Shown piece after piece: positions 25,701-34,195 of a stretch of DNA of 64,000 nucleotides. Source of the DNA: Aegilops tauschii subsp. strangulata. Taxonomy: Eukaryota > Streptophyta > Magnoliopsida > Poales > Poaceae. The stretch is from positions 242,026,622 to 242,090,621 of the forward strand of contig NC_053039.3 of NCBI RefSeq assembly GCF_002575655.3, written 5' to 3'. Within the stretch, counting starts at the first letter, position 1. Every line of letters begins with the position of its first letter. The position numbers and the translations under genes were made by a program. The notes below the pieces were generated by a model. That model saw only the letters and a program-made list of their open reading frames with translations, was not told the origin of the DNA and ran no database searches.

Positions 25701-28009
25701 GCAATGTGCGTTCATTGGAAGGAGACATTCCCGTCGACTACGAAGGTGTTTGTGGCAACTTCGTCAATCTCAAGATGATGTGCCGACTCAGTCTCTCGAA
25801 GATGCTCATAGGGGTAGGTGTGTGTATGCGATGAATATTTTTTTAGAAAAGGAGGTTAAACCCCCGGCCTCTGCATCAATTGATGCATGCAATCATCTTT
25901 ATTAATTATTCCACAAAGGTCTGACAAGAACATACATCAATTCACCCGAAGCCACCACTCACGCCTACAAACTCGATAATGCGGAGTGCTCTCACTCCCA
26001 TATCTAAAACCGGTGTCGTCGTCAATTCATCCATATAACGTATCGAGACCAACAACCGGTGAAGCCTACCTAAAACGCAGACCACATGCATACGTTTTAG
26101 AAGCCGCCACTATCATCGATCCACTGACCCATCTTCAACAGAGAGATCCGCATCTTCCTTGCCAGTCTGGACATCTGTCGACGCCACCACGGCGCCCAAC
26201 GGCGCCACCGTCCTGCGCTCGTCCGTCCAAACGCAAAGACTCTGGAAGATCAATTGTGCGTAGCACCTGCCAACCAGGCATGACTCAGCGTAGCACCTAT
26301 CGGCCAGGCATGACTTGACAGCTCCACCGAAGCTCCGTGCAAGACGAAGCCGCTCCACCTCATGCCTCTATCTTCCAGCGCTGCTCCATAAACGATGCAC
26401 CCAAGAGAGAAACGTCATCGTAGTACCGCCATCATCCCATCTGGAAGAGCAGATCCTAGGGTTTCCCCCGAAGCAACACGAGTGTGTCGACAACAGTTAC
26501 ACGATGATGCCTTCATCAAGGTAACGTCGCAAAACGCCGCCATCGCCCGCCAACGGCTCGGTTTTCACCGGCAACTATGTCTCCCCGACTCGTAGCCGGG
26601 ACTAGATGATGAATCTCAAGATCTGACCACCCAATCGCAGGCCAGCCACCTCTGACGGAAGAGATGACCACCACCGCTGACTGCACAGGTCAGAACATAG
26701 TCTAAGCGGAGGTGCCGCCGACGCGACCACCAGGCCCTCCACGCCATCGCCGCCGATCCAAAGGCAAATGGCGCGCCGCCGCCGCCGCTGACCGCAGCGC
26801 CGCCGCCGCCCGAACAGGGCAGGCAGACGCGCCCGTAGCCCGCGACGCCTTCGACGCCGCCGCGCCACATCCATTACCGTCGCTAACACTGCCACCACAA
26901 CCGCCATTCGGACGTCGGCCGGCTGCCACACCGCGGTAGTCTAGATCGGGGTCACACCCTCGGGCCAGGGCGCCCCGAGGCACCCAATGACCCGCGGGAG
27001 GGATGAGTGCCTCCGCCGCCGCCGTCGTACGCATAGGCTATGCCCGACGCCGACCACCGAGAGCGATGAAGGGGAGGGAGAGGAAGGAGCGGTGACCCGG
27101 CGGCTAGGGCTGGAGCCCCTCGGTCGCCCGCGCGGTGGGCGACCGAGGGAAGGGGAGGGGATGCGATGAATATATACTCGTATATGTGAGCGACTTTGAT
27201 TGTGCCGTATTAAAAAATAACTAGAAGAAATAATCCCCTCTAAAAAAACCAGAAGAAATACTCACCCTCCAACACCTCTTTCAGCCTGCTTGAATTGCGA
27301 ATATCAACGTGGATGAACTCAGATCGCTGTCCAAGCTTAGATACCAGCGGCATACCTTTCTCCCTGGCAGAAAAAAGAAAGCATCCAAAATCAGATCGAT
27401 CGTCTCTCTTGATTATCAAAAGTCGTCCCTCTACCGGCTCTCGTTGCAGTGGCACTCAGCTCGATTCAATAGGTTAACTAGCTAGTGATCACAGAGTAAA
27501 GATCATATGACTTTTTGGTAGCCAAAACATCTTATATTTTACTTCGGTCTTGTAATATAAAAGCATATTTAACACTAGTAGCATAAAAAATACTATTCTG
27601 TTCATCTTAAAATAAATGTCTCAGCTTTCTACTAACTTTAATATAAAAATTTATACTAAGATTAAGACATTTATTTTGAAAGGAAGTGAGTATTATATCA
27701 CGGAACGGAGGGAGTAAAATGAAGATAGTAATAACGATCTTCAGGTCAGCTCGATCGACCATGAGCAAAACCATGCACGCACAGCTAGCACACGAGAGGC
27801 TCACAGGAGAAGCAGCTACCTAGCCTAGCCATGAGGCACAGAGGCACGTACCGGTTCCTTCCGCCGATGAGGATGTTGAGGTCGGGCCGGAGCTGGGAGA
27901 GCGCGGTGGCCGTTGAGCCGCCGACACGGCCAGTCCCGCCGAGCACGAGCACGCGGGGCCCCGAGGACGCGGAGGCGGCAGGCCGCATGCATGCTCTCAC
28001 CATCTCCAT
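13796..28009 (-). CDS. Saccharopine dehydrogenase-like oxidoreductase (12 exons, 14 kb)
   Basis: NAD(P)-binding oxidoreductase of the saccharopine-dehydrogenase-like family, closest in memory to Arabidopsis AT1G50450, a predicted plastid protein of unknown substrate. Exons in coding order: 28009-27852, 27363-27266, 17017-16935, 16764-16638, 16036-15973, 15862-15765, 15664-15580, 15348-15225, 14690-14589, 14478-14414, 14049-13968, 13879-13796. They total 1170 nt (389 aa); all introns are GT-AG and every phase matches. A Rossmann motif, VLVLGGTGRVGG, sits at residues 20-31. Conserved blocks follow: DLVVHAAGPFQ, GVPALITAGISPGVSN, YYIAGTGGAGPT, WNWGM, and LEGSTKPGVWFPEE near the end. Two oddities: intron 2 is 10.2 kb and full of TEs, and the protein stops after NFTMNK, about 18 residues short of the family. 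An in-frame upstream Met at 28132 would add 41 residues that could serve as a transit peptide. Confidence 0.93.
14194..14316. mobile_element. Stowaway MITE in intron 10 of the dehydrogenase-like gene
   Basis: A 123-bp near-perfect hairpin with CTCCCTCCGTCCCAAAATTC termini and TA on both sides (14192-14193 and 14317-14318). It lies between coding exons 10 and 11 and disturbs neither splice site. Confidence 0.95.
17074..17295. mobile_element. MITE-like element with palindromic termini in intron 2
   Basis: Inverted ends ATAACTCCCGAACGTTCGG (left) and CCGAATGTTCGGGAGTTAT (right) bound about 220 bp. Each terminus itself contains the palindrome CCGAACGTTCGG or a one-base variant. The inside has two direct copies of GTTGCCATCCCCTATCAA or a close variant. 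No TSD could be fixed, so the superfamily is open. Confidence 0.65.
17296..19900. other. Intron 2 sequence with unassigned repeat-like blocks
   Basis: Blocks at 17440-17960, 18149-18450 and 19200-19860 are more GC-rich than the AT-rich intron around them and have open but domain-free frames, so they probably derive from old TEs. I could place no borders, TSDs or known proteins. The remainder is ordinary AT-rich intron. Confidence 0.4.
19920..20100. repeat. Array of GCAACT/AGTTGC short inverted motifs
   Basis: Over about 180 bp the motif GCAACT and its complement AGTTGC recur in small hairpins such as TTGCAACTACAGTTGCA and GTGCAACTGCTGTTGCA, separated by CA-rich spacers (CACATACC, CCATGT). 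About four to five degenerate units are visible. It resembles terminal or subterminal repeats of a DNA transposon, but no ends were found. Confidence 0.6.
20420..21897. mobile_element. MITE split by a Mutator-like element
   Basis: Inverted ends GGCTATGTT (20420) and AACATAGCC (21897) flanked by TA on both sides. The arms also share GAGTAACATAA versus TTATGTTACTACTC. Without the 1.24 kb insertion (20562-21791 plus one TSD copy) the element would be about 240 bp. It lies in intron 2 of the dehydrogenase-like gene. Confidence 0.65.
20562..21791. mobile_element. Non-autonomous Mutator-like element, possible Pack-MULE
   Basis: Long terminal inverted repeats of about 120 bp: the left starts GAGTAAATTGCAAGAAACCA, and the right, read on the minus strand, GGAGTAAATTCCAAGAAACC; the arms agree at most positions. 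The 9-bp TSD CGTAACATC is perfect (20553-20561 and 21792-21800), which is diagnostic for the Mutator superfamily. No transposase is present. The interior (about 20750-21540) is strikingly GC-rich, unlike both the TIRs and the intron, and open in several frames. This is the profile of a captured gene fragment, but I cannot name its source. Confidence 0.85.
22249..22329. mobile_element. Stowaway MITE in intron 2
   Basis: An 81-bp hairpin with CTTCCTCCGTTCCAAAATAG at the left and the complementary TATTTTAGAACCGAGGGAG at the right, flanked by TA on both sides. Confidence 0.9.
22828..23075. repeat. Foldback (hairpin) element in intron 2
   Basis: Two inverted arms of about 95 bp (roughly 22828-22922 and 22980-23075) share segments such as ATTTGGGCATTTG / CAAATGTCCAAAT and GTAGCTC / GAGCTAC. 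A spacer of about 60 bp carries a second small inverted repeat (CAGGGCCTG...CAGGCCTGAG). Borders and TSD are uncertain. Confidence 0.6.
23455..23635. mobile_element. Tourist-type (PIF/Harbinger) MITE in intron 2
   Basis: A 181-bp element with inverted ends GGGAGTGTTTGGTTC and GAACCAAAAACTCCC and a TAA duplication on both sides (23452-23454 and 23636-23638). Internal GGGACTTTTTAGGGACTTTT repeats allow it to fold. TAA with Tourist-length ends fits PIF/Harbinger. Confidence 0.85.
24068..25654 (-). mobile_element. Minus-strand retroposon R1 (non-LTR-like, no RT)
   Basis: A 1.6 kb GC-rich block flanked by the 9-bp direct repeat ACTTGATAT (24059-24067 and 25655-25663). Read on the minus strand it starts with a leader-like AAACCCTAGTGCGCCGCC and ends AATAGGGCGAAAGCCTTTTT, a tail type I associate with cereal LINE-like elements. 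It has long open frames but no reverse transcriptase or endonuclease motif, so it is non-autonomous or internally deleted. It interrupts LINE 3' sequence that resumes at 25664. No clear poly(A) tail is seen. Confidence 0.55.
24718..24866 (+). repeat. Five-unit tandem repeat inside R1
   Basis: About five degenerate copies of a 28-35 bp unit built on GCGAGACGAGCTCGGTCCTG followed by CTGCCGGG. In one open frame it encodes a repeating RETSSVLLPG-like peptide. Repeats of this kind probably arose by slippage; no protein function is implied. Confidence 0.75.
25664..27222 (+). mobile_element. LINE 3' end, interrupted by retroposon R2
   Basis: The segments 25664-25838 and 27174-27222 join into a typical cereal LINE 3' end: CTCTCGAAGATGCTCATAGG, a GTGTGTATGCG stretch, GTATATGTGAGCG and an A-rich end (ATTAAAAAATAA). 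The upstream part of the LINE is cut off by R1. R2 sits between the two segments. The LINE call rests on the recalled 3' signature and the A-rich end. Confidence 0.6.
25839..27160 (-). mobile_element. Minus-strand retroposon R2 with 13-bp TSD
   Basis: A 1.3 kb block flanked by the perfect 13-bp repeat ATGCGATGAATAT (25826-25838 and 27161-27173). The left edge begins TTTTTTTAGAAAAGG, a poly(T), i.e. a poly(A) tail on the minus strand; the right edge is the GC-rich 5' end. Variable-length TSD plus A-tail indicates target-primed reverse transcription. No RT domain is visible. A 30-bp direct repeat (GCGTAGCACCT unit) lies at about 26260-26315. Confidence 0.8.
27593..27716. mobile_element. Decayed Stowaway MITE(s) in intron 1
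   Basis: An imperfect hairpin at 27593-27690 (AAAATAAATGTCTCAG versus AAGACATTTATTTTGAAAGG) is flanked by TA dinucleotides. It is followed by an isolated Stowaway end (CGGAACGGAGGGAGTA) to 27716. It lies in intron 1 of the dehydrogenase-like gene. Confidence 0.65.
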
Positions 28010-28117
28010 TTTGGAATTGGCCGTGCCGGAACCGGAAGGAGAGCTGGCTGACCAACAACAGCGTATAGTACTTGGTAGAGCCTTGGTACAGGAGATCCGC
28101 GCGCGCCTCTTGATACA

Positions 28118-28251
28118 GAGCTCCTTGGTCAACTTCTGGCTTAATTACTACTCCGATCGAACGAGCCCATTGATCCTGGAGATCCGCGTGGCCTCCTTTT
28201 CTATAGCCTGAGGCAGCACGAGGATGGCAAGGGGGCTGGTCTTCTGAGTCA
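28118..28251 (+). repeat. 134-bp direct duplication, copy 1
   Basis: Nearly identical to 31579-31711: one indel in a G run and one substitution. It lies just upstream of the first exon of the dehydrogenase-like gene. Shared downstream features (GTGCTAA, then Harbinger-like ends) suggest that the duplicated unit was larger than this. Confidence 0.95.
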
Positions 28252-28304
28252 GGTTCACTCTTTTTCTTTCTTTCTTATAAAGACATCGAAATGCAGAGTG
28301 CTAA

Positions 28305-28473
28305 GGGCATTTTCAATGATGACCCGTAAATTTTCTCTCCCATCCGTTCGAGGACTGATAACGCTGTCCGCATATATTTCAAACATTTTTGTAACAAATT
28401 GAATGAAACTCATGCAAACACAGTGGATTTCATACAAACCGAACAAAAAGTCTACATTTTGAACATATTTTTA
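28305..28473. mobile_element. Truncated Harbinger-like element end (X)
   Basis: It starts GGGCATTTTCAATGATGACC right after TAA (28302-28304). About 170 bp are homologous to the left end of element Z (33348-33556), including TTTCAAACA, ATGCAAACACAG, GGATTTCATACAAACCG and a TTGAACATATTTTTA-like stretch. No right end is present. Confidence 0.65.
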
Positions 28474-28666
28474 CGGAATTGATAGTCACATCTTGTGTGT
28501 ATTTCCCCCGCAACCATTCGTGTAGATGTGTGAGGTTCCGCCGTTTTCTGGGTTTGATTCTCGTTTGCCATGGCGGATTTCAGCGGCGCAGTGCCCTGTG
28601 GTGGGGCGAGGTGACTGGAGGGGTGCTCCATCAGGGGGATGCGTTGTTAGTTTGATCGATCTGTAA
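28474..28666. other. Short unassigned spacer
   Basis: About 190 bp between element X and the GRF-carrying element. No gene or repeat recognised. Confidence 0.5.
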
Positions 28667-30090
28667 GAGCATCTCTAGCAGACCCCACAAAAAGCACTGA
28701 CCCGCAAAATAACCGCTAAAATGAGGGTCGGCGCAGAAATCCCTCCCGAACAGACCCCGCAAACGCAGCCGGCCCGCAAAATTTTTCGGGGGGCACGGCA
28801 AAAACTTGACCCCAACCCGCGAATACGCGGGCTTGCCCCCCCCCCCCCCCCCCCGGCCCATCGGTGCCCTGCATATAGCGGAAGCGGTTGGTGGGAAGGA
28901 CATTTCAGCCCGCGCTTTTCCCCACCAACCACCTTCCCTCCCCCCTCGCCCCGCCGCAGCCCAAGATTCCGGCGAGAGTAGCCGGCAGGAGCATGCCGAA
29001 AGGCCGCCACACGCACGAGGTTGCCCTCCACCCCCCTCCTGCGTCGGCGGGCCGGAAAGTTGCGGATCTGCGGCCCTTCATCGCGGGCGGCAGGATTTGG
29101 CTTTTCCGGCCGCCGGTGGCTGCGCCAAGTGATGGAATGGTCGGAGAGCATCTCGCACAACCCCGACAAGGTCGCATCGCTGCATGCAGGTACGGGTTCA
29201 CCCACCCGCCGCCGCCGACGGTTTGCGGGCATGGATTCGGCCGGCCGTCCACCGGGCTCGGCGCTCGCGCAGTGGTTCTGTGGCTCGCCGATGCCGCTCA
29301 CAGTGCGACGACTTCACACGGACAGTGCTGCGGCTAACTTCGGGCACGCCGAAGCACCCCGGATGGGTGTTCTTCAAATGCGAAAACGATGGGGTACGTG
29401 CTGTTTTCATTCGGCTCATTTTGATAGCTCATTCTTTGGTTCAATTGCGGTAGCTCATTCCGAACATCATATCATGTGTGTAGGAAGATGGATGCTCATT
29501 TTGGTTTTGGGAAGGCGAATACCTTGATTTATTGATAGAAAGAAACTTAATAGACGTTCGTGCACTCCTTAGTAGAATCGAAGGCAATGATGCGGTTGTA
29601 TGTGCAACTAGAGGGGAAGCAACGTCTACTTCTTTCGAACCAAAAGTGAAGAAAGAAGAATGCAAAATCAAGAATCCACAGATCAACAATGAATGCATGG
29701 AGAAGATATTGGTCCAACTAGTGAGAGCAGTTATGAAAATTGGAAATCTTCCAAAATGCACACTTGTGCTTCTTTTTTTTTGGACTTGCTATTCTAGCAA
29801 AGATTTGGTGATGTCTTATGTATCCAATGTTGTTGAAAAAGCAAAGAAATGCATTATGTTGTGTCAAATTGAGGTGCAAGTTTAGGTTTTCTAGGCCGGG
29901 GGGAGCGGCGCCAGACCAGACCCTGCAAAGCCGATCCATAAAAGAGCATATTCCGCGAATATCTTTTTTACGGGTCCATTTTACGGGGTCTGCCTCTGCG
30001 GCCGTCCGCGCCGGCCTGCAAAACAGTTTTTCCGCTAACTGCAAACGTGTTTTATAGGTCGGTGGGATGCGGGGTCTGCTAGAGATGCTC
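28667..30090 (+). mobile_element. Harbinger-like element carrying a GRF zinc-finger gene
   Basis: Inverted ends GAGCATCTCTAGCAGACCCC (28667) and its complement ending CTAGAGATGCTC at 30090 bound 1.42 kb. The flanks TAA (left) and TGA (right) differ by one base, as expected of a slightly decayed TAA duplication. The interior holds an 18-C homopolymer (28837-28854), a GC-rich leader and a two-exon gene on the plus strand. No transposase or Myb-like partner is present. Confidence 0.75.
29184..29885 (+). CDS. GRF-type zinc-finger protein within the element (2 exons)
   Basis: Exon A ends at 29393 (CDDFTRTVLRLTSGTPKHPG, then WVFFKCENDG) with donor GTACGT. Exon B runs from 29484 after TGTAG (EDGCSFWFWEGEYLDLLIER...) to the stop at 29883-29885. 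Joined, the region has the GRF pattern: a Cys pair, Thr and Pro-Gly before WVFFKC, then a Gly-Cys followed by FWFW. GRF domains bind single-stranded DNA in other proteins. A longer C-terminal part with a lysine/glutamate-rich linker and a hydrophobic end follows. There is no in-frame stop across the spliced region. The start is uncertain: 29184 is the first in-frame ATG I would use. The role in transposition is unknown. Confidence 0.55.
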
Positions 30091-30239
30091 TGACTGCGGT
30101 GTTGTTATGTATTTGGCTGGTTGCTTGATTAGATTGGCTTGTTTAGTTGTAGTAGTATGCCATAGTGATCTATCCCAGGTTGTGCATGTAGGTTTTCCCT
30201 AGGCTAACATCCACTTGATTGCGTGGTTGTAGTTTTTGC

Positions 30240-30600
30240 AATACAGTCCACACACATCCACCTAGAAGTTGTGTTTCTGAATTTGTTGTGGTTCAGTTCT
30301 TTGTTGGTGGATGTTTTGCACTGTAATTCTGAATGGGTTCACGGTGTATTCCTCATTGTTTTTTACAGTGTAATTCGCTATAGATTTACACTGGATTTCT
30401 CACTGGATTTACACTGTAATTTCTGTTAGATTTGCAGTGTATTTACACTGTAATTTCTAGTGGATTGTACAGTGTAATCCCTAATGGATTTACGGTGTAT
30501 TTCCTAGGGGCTTTACAGTGTTTTTAGAACTGGAGGGGCTTTAGAGTGTAATTCTTAGACATTTTATACTGTAACTCTTAGTGGATTTTGTAATTCTCAT
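30240..30600 (+). repeat. Degenerate minisatellite with TTACASTGTAA palindromes
   Basis: About ten degenerate units of roughly 30 bp, each containing TTTACAGTGTAATT or TTTACACTGTAATT followed by a TNGTGGATTTAC-like spacer. The core TTACAGTGTAA is an almost perfect palindrome. The DNA around it is AT-rich and otherwise featureless. Confidence 0.75.
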
Positions 30601-31153
30601 TTGTTTAGCATGCAAGTGTTCTTGCTTTTCTCCTGTTGTACGTGCATGTGCTAGTTCGGTGTTGGATTTTGCATCCGTGAGTGCTTGGATGCAGTTGTGC
30701 TGCCCCGTATGTGTGTTTTGATTTTTCTCAGGTTTGGATATGTCATTTTAGGAACTAGAGATTGTCTTGATCATGTCGTTGGTGGACGGGTTTTCTTCCA
30801 GTTAAGTTAAAGTGGTTCGGGACTGTAAATTTGAGTAATGTGTCACTTCTAGTGTCAGATCTATCTCCTTTTCATCTTTTTTGTGTGTAGTAATTTCCCT
30901 CGGCCGTGTTGAATCTCGCTTGTCGTGTGGGCTAGATTGTCTGGTTGAATTAGGCTAGTTGTCATGCGCTAGTGCCCGTTGTTTGTTTCAGTTCAGACCC
31001 ACGTGAATGTCCCTGGCATGTCCCTGTCGGATGGGCTCCTGTTTGTTCGGTTCAGATCCTTTTGCTTTGCTTGTACGGCTTGTTTTCTCGCTCAACATCA
31101 CCTACCTAGCAACCAAACTAGTCTACTGTTTGCCGAGAGTGGCGTTTTAACAC
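30601..31153. other. Unassigned sequence
   Basis: GT-rich single-copy-looking DNA with no supported gene. It lies upstream of the dehydrogenase-like gene, beyond the GRF-carrying element, so it may be displaced promoter-side sequence. Confidence 0.4.
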
Positions 31154-31505
31154 ATGAGAGCGTACGCTCCTGGTTTTCAGAATGTGTTTTAAACATATTT
31201 TAAAATGTCAAAAAAATTCAAACAAAAACTTAGCGCATACATCTCAATATTGTACATGCTCACAAAGTCGTTTCGCGAAAAACCGACAACTTATGTGTCG
31301 AGTGTGAAAAAGGCAAAATTCAGTGTTAAAAAAATGCTTTTCACAAAACATTCTTTTGTCTTTTTTACACACGGCATAAAAATGTTGGTTTTCTCTGAAA
31401 CTTGACATGCACATATATAATGTCGAGATGTATGCTCCAAATTTTTATTTGAATTTTTTTCACACTTTGAAATGTTTTTCTATGTGCATGAGCGCTTCCT
31501 GGGGC
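31154..31505. mobile_element. Foldback MITE
   Basis: Two inverted arms of about 150 bp: the left begins near GAGAGCGTACGCTCCTGG, the right ends near CATGAGCGCTTCCTGG. They share AAAAAAATTCAAA, GCATACATCTC and GTGTGAAAAAGGCAAAA-type stretches in opposite orientation. Exact TSD not resolved. Confidence 0.65.
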
Positions 31506-31578
31506 ACCAACCGATTTGCGACTGTTTGCCTCCTATTCCTTCTCCAATCTAATGTAATCTAATTTGCTGCACATTTGG

Positions 31579-31711
31579 GAGCTCCTTGGTCAACTTCTGG
31601 CTTAATTACTACTCCGATCGAACGAGCCCATTGATCCTGGAGATCCGCGTGGCCTCCTTTTCTATAGCCTGAGGCAGCACGAGGATGGCAAGGGGCTGAT
31701 CTTCTGAGTCA
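31579..31711 (+). repeat. 134-bp direct duplication, copy 2
   Basis: Partner of 28118-28251, about 3.46 kb downstream in the same orientation. It is followed by GAGTGCTAA and then element Y. Confidence 0.95.
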
Positions 31712-31726
31712 AAGCTCGAGTGCTAA

Positions 31727-33344
31727 GAGCAATTTCAACTGGGCGACTCAAATAGATCAGTGGTTCGTCCGTTTTTCGTCTGTTTAGGTTGGTCAGGCGG
31801 AAGAGTGTATCCGCTTTCACATATGGGTCGGCTCAAGCGTTCAACGAGAGGCCGATCCAAATTTGCCCGCATACAAAAAATTTGAAAGAAAACGATACAC
31901 ACCTGGCACCGATAATCCTTAATTTATCATAACTGGCCGGTCAACCAACGGTCAAAGTCCACTTAAAACTTAATTAAACATTAATAAAAACTAAAAAAAG
32001 TCAGCGCCCGCACGCAGGCCCTAGACGTCCGGGCTGCCCTTGCCCTTGCCGTCGTCCTCGTCTCCGGTGAGGTTCGTGAAGACGGGAGACGGCCAGCCCA
32101 GCTGAAGGTGGCTTGATAGGCCGCCAGGGCTGCCTCCTCCAGCGTCTGCTGCGACGGAGGGAGGCAATGCGGCGACGCGGGCGCGCTCCTCCTCCTCCTC
32201 CCTCTCCCTTTGCATGCGACGCTCGCCGTCGGCGCACTCCTCCGCCAGCCAGCGCTGCCGCCAGTACTCTAGGTAGATGGCCTCCTGCACTGGCGTGGCA
32301 CCAAGCCAAACATACCGCTTGGCCGGCTCAGGCGCAGGCGTCGGGGTTAACGGCGGCACCATGCAGTCGTCGGCTGTAGAGAGGGCCATGGCCTCTGCCA
32401 TTGCCGCCTGGTAGGCGGCCTCCTCCGCTTCGGCAGCTTCGGCCTTCCGTCTTTCCTCCTCGATGGAGTTGGCGAAGGCCTCCGCCAGTGCCGCCTGGTA
32501 GACAGCCTCGGCCTCTTCCTCCTCCGGCTTGACGACGGGGGGAGGCGAGGGTTGACGTGGTGGTGATGCACGCCGAGCCGCCTTTGCTCCTCGTGTTCGA
32601 GGGAAAACCAGGCCTCCTAATGGGGAGAGTCTGCGGCGTACTCGGGCATGCGTTGTTGCGCCGGCGCGAGCTGTGCCCGGCGCCTGCGCACCTCCTCATC
32701 GTGCGTCTGTTGTGTCCGTGGAGCCGCCGGCACCGGTATCCGATTCGGATCAAGGTGCCAATGGTGCGGCAGCGTCACGTCGGGGTACAGCAACGGCTAC
32801 TGAAGTCCCAGTGCCACCACGCTTGGTGCACTGGGATGTGCAGACGCTGCCGACCAGAGCGGGCAGGCGTCGGTGGCGGCGGCGGCAGAGGAGGAGGAGG
32901 AGCACGGGAAGAGGAGGCGCTCCTTGCCCTTGCCCTTGCCGGAGCCACTGCCGAAGAACCTCATGCCTAGGGTTTCGGTTGTCGCCGGCGAGGAGGCACG
33001 AGAGGACTGGTGGGGGCCAGAGGTGGAGGAAGTGGATGAGAGGCCGGGCCCCCCGCACACGTGGATTAAAAAAAGGACGCTTCCACTGGCTGACGTGTGG
33101 GCCCGGTGCCGGTGGTCGCCATAAATATGACCGCTGGCGGTAGTTGGGCGGCCGCCAAGTGCGACTGCGGCGGCCACCGAGGGGACGTGCGGCGCGTCCG
33201 TGCCGACGCATTTCTGGCACAATTTTGGGCTGGGAATGGGTCCGTGCGGACGCGATGCAGACAGTTCTTGGGAATGGGTCGGTGCGTTGGGCCATCATTT
33301 TTGTCCGTGGGCGGACGAAATGGGTCGCCCAGTTGGAGTTGCTC
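31727..33344 (-). mobile_element. PIF/Harbinger-like element Y
   Basis: A 1.62 kb element with inverted ends GAGCAATTTCAACTGGGCGA (left) and, on the minus strand from 33344, GAGCAACTCCAACTGGGCGA. TAA is present on both sides (31724-31726 and 33345-33347). It encodes a broken protein on the minus strand and no visible transposase. Confidence 0.85.
32021..32964 (-). pseudogene. Element Y protein, frameshifted
   Basis: A start at 32964 gives MRFFGSGSGKGKGKERLL, but the reading changes frame at least twice before the C-terminal part. A middle block contains PEYAADSPHWEAWFSLEHEE and the last block (32401-32021) contains YLEYWRQRWLAEECADGER, an RE-rich coiled-coil-like run, and ends FTNLTGDEDDGKGKGSPDV. 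Related endings occur in the fragment at 36718-37193 (PEFIHLTGSGYDDDA) and a related N-terminal block near 49900 (DSPNWEVWFVTEH). I recall the family as common in Triticeae DNA transposons; its function is unknown. Confidence 0.55.
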
Positions 33345-33607
33345 TAAGGTCATCTTCAACGGCTACCCCAAATTTCCTCCGGCATCCATCTGCGAACAGG
33401 GGGCCAGTCTGCGGACACGGATGCAGGAAGCCGCCATCCAACGTTGTCTGCATACATTTCAAACACTTTTTTAACAAATTGGATAAAAAATCATGCAAAC
33501 ACAGCGGATTTCATACAAACCGGACGAAAACGTTTACATATTGGACATATTTTTAACTAAAAACGATACCAGACTAAAGATAAAACTAGTCTACGACCGG
33601 CACCGGC

Positions 33608-33636
33608 GGATATCCATTCTGACGGAATGGATATCC
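33608..33636. repeat. Perfect 12-bp stem hairpin in element Z
   Basis: GGATATCCATTC and GAATGGATATCC are separated by 5 bp. The hairpin is flanked by ACTAGTCTAC direct repeats and CCGGC motifs. Confidence 0.85.
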
Positions 33637-34195
33637 TTGACTAGTCTACTGCCGGCCGCGGCGGATCTCCATTGTCGTCCCCATGTACGACAGCCGTGAG
33701 TTCTGGAGGTATATGCTTCAACGCAAAGGGCGGCTTGCTTCCACACCGCTTATCAGAGTGGAACCGTCGGCTGATGCTTCAGCCAGAGGGGAAGGGTCCC
33801 GATGCTGCACAGATGAAAGTTGACTTTTTGATAAGGGGATGAAGGTGGCCTGCCAGAGGGCAAGACACAGGCTGTGTACGCCGGTGTCGCCTTGGCGCTG
33901 GCCTTCATGGGACCCAAGCGGCGATGAACTCCCGTGTTCTACTTCTTCTCGATGATGGCGGCGGGCACGGGCGTGCTGGCCGCCACCTCGTTGATGACCG
34001 TGCAGCCGGCTTCTTTCTCTGCCGGCAGGGCACGGTTACGCACGCAATGATGTCAGATGGCACGGCCACATGCACGGGAGGGGCGATACGCACAACGTTG
34101 TCCACAACAGCCATGATGCCCAAGCCTTCATGCTCCCCCCTGTGCCGGCCTGGAGCAACTCGCCACTCCTCCACGAGCTGGCTTGGAGCGGTGAG

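Noticed and set aside
32750..33298. 182-codon open frame on the minus strand in element Y
   Set aside because: It is read in a different frame from the family protein (MRFFGSG... start at 32964) and spans the TIR-proximal region. It is a shadow frame of GC-rich sequence.
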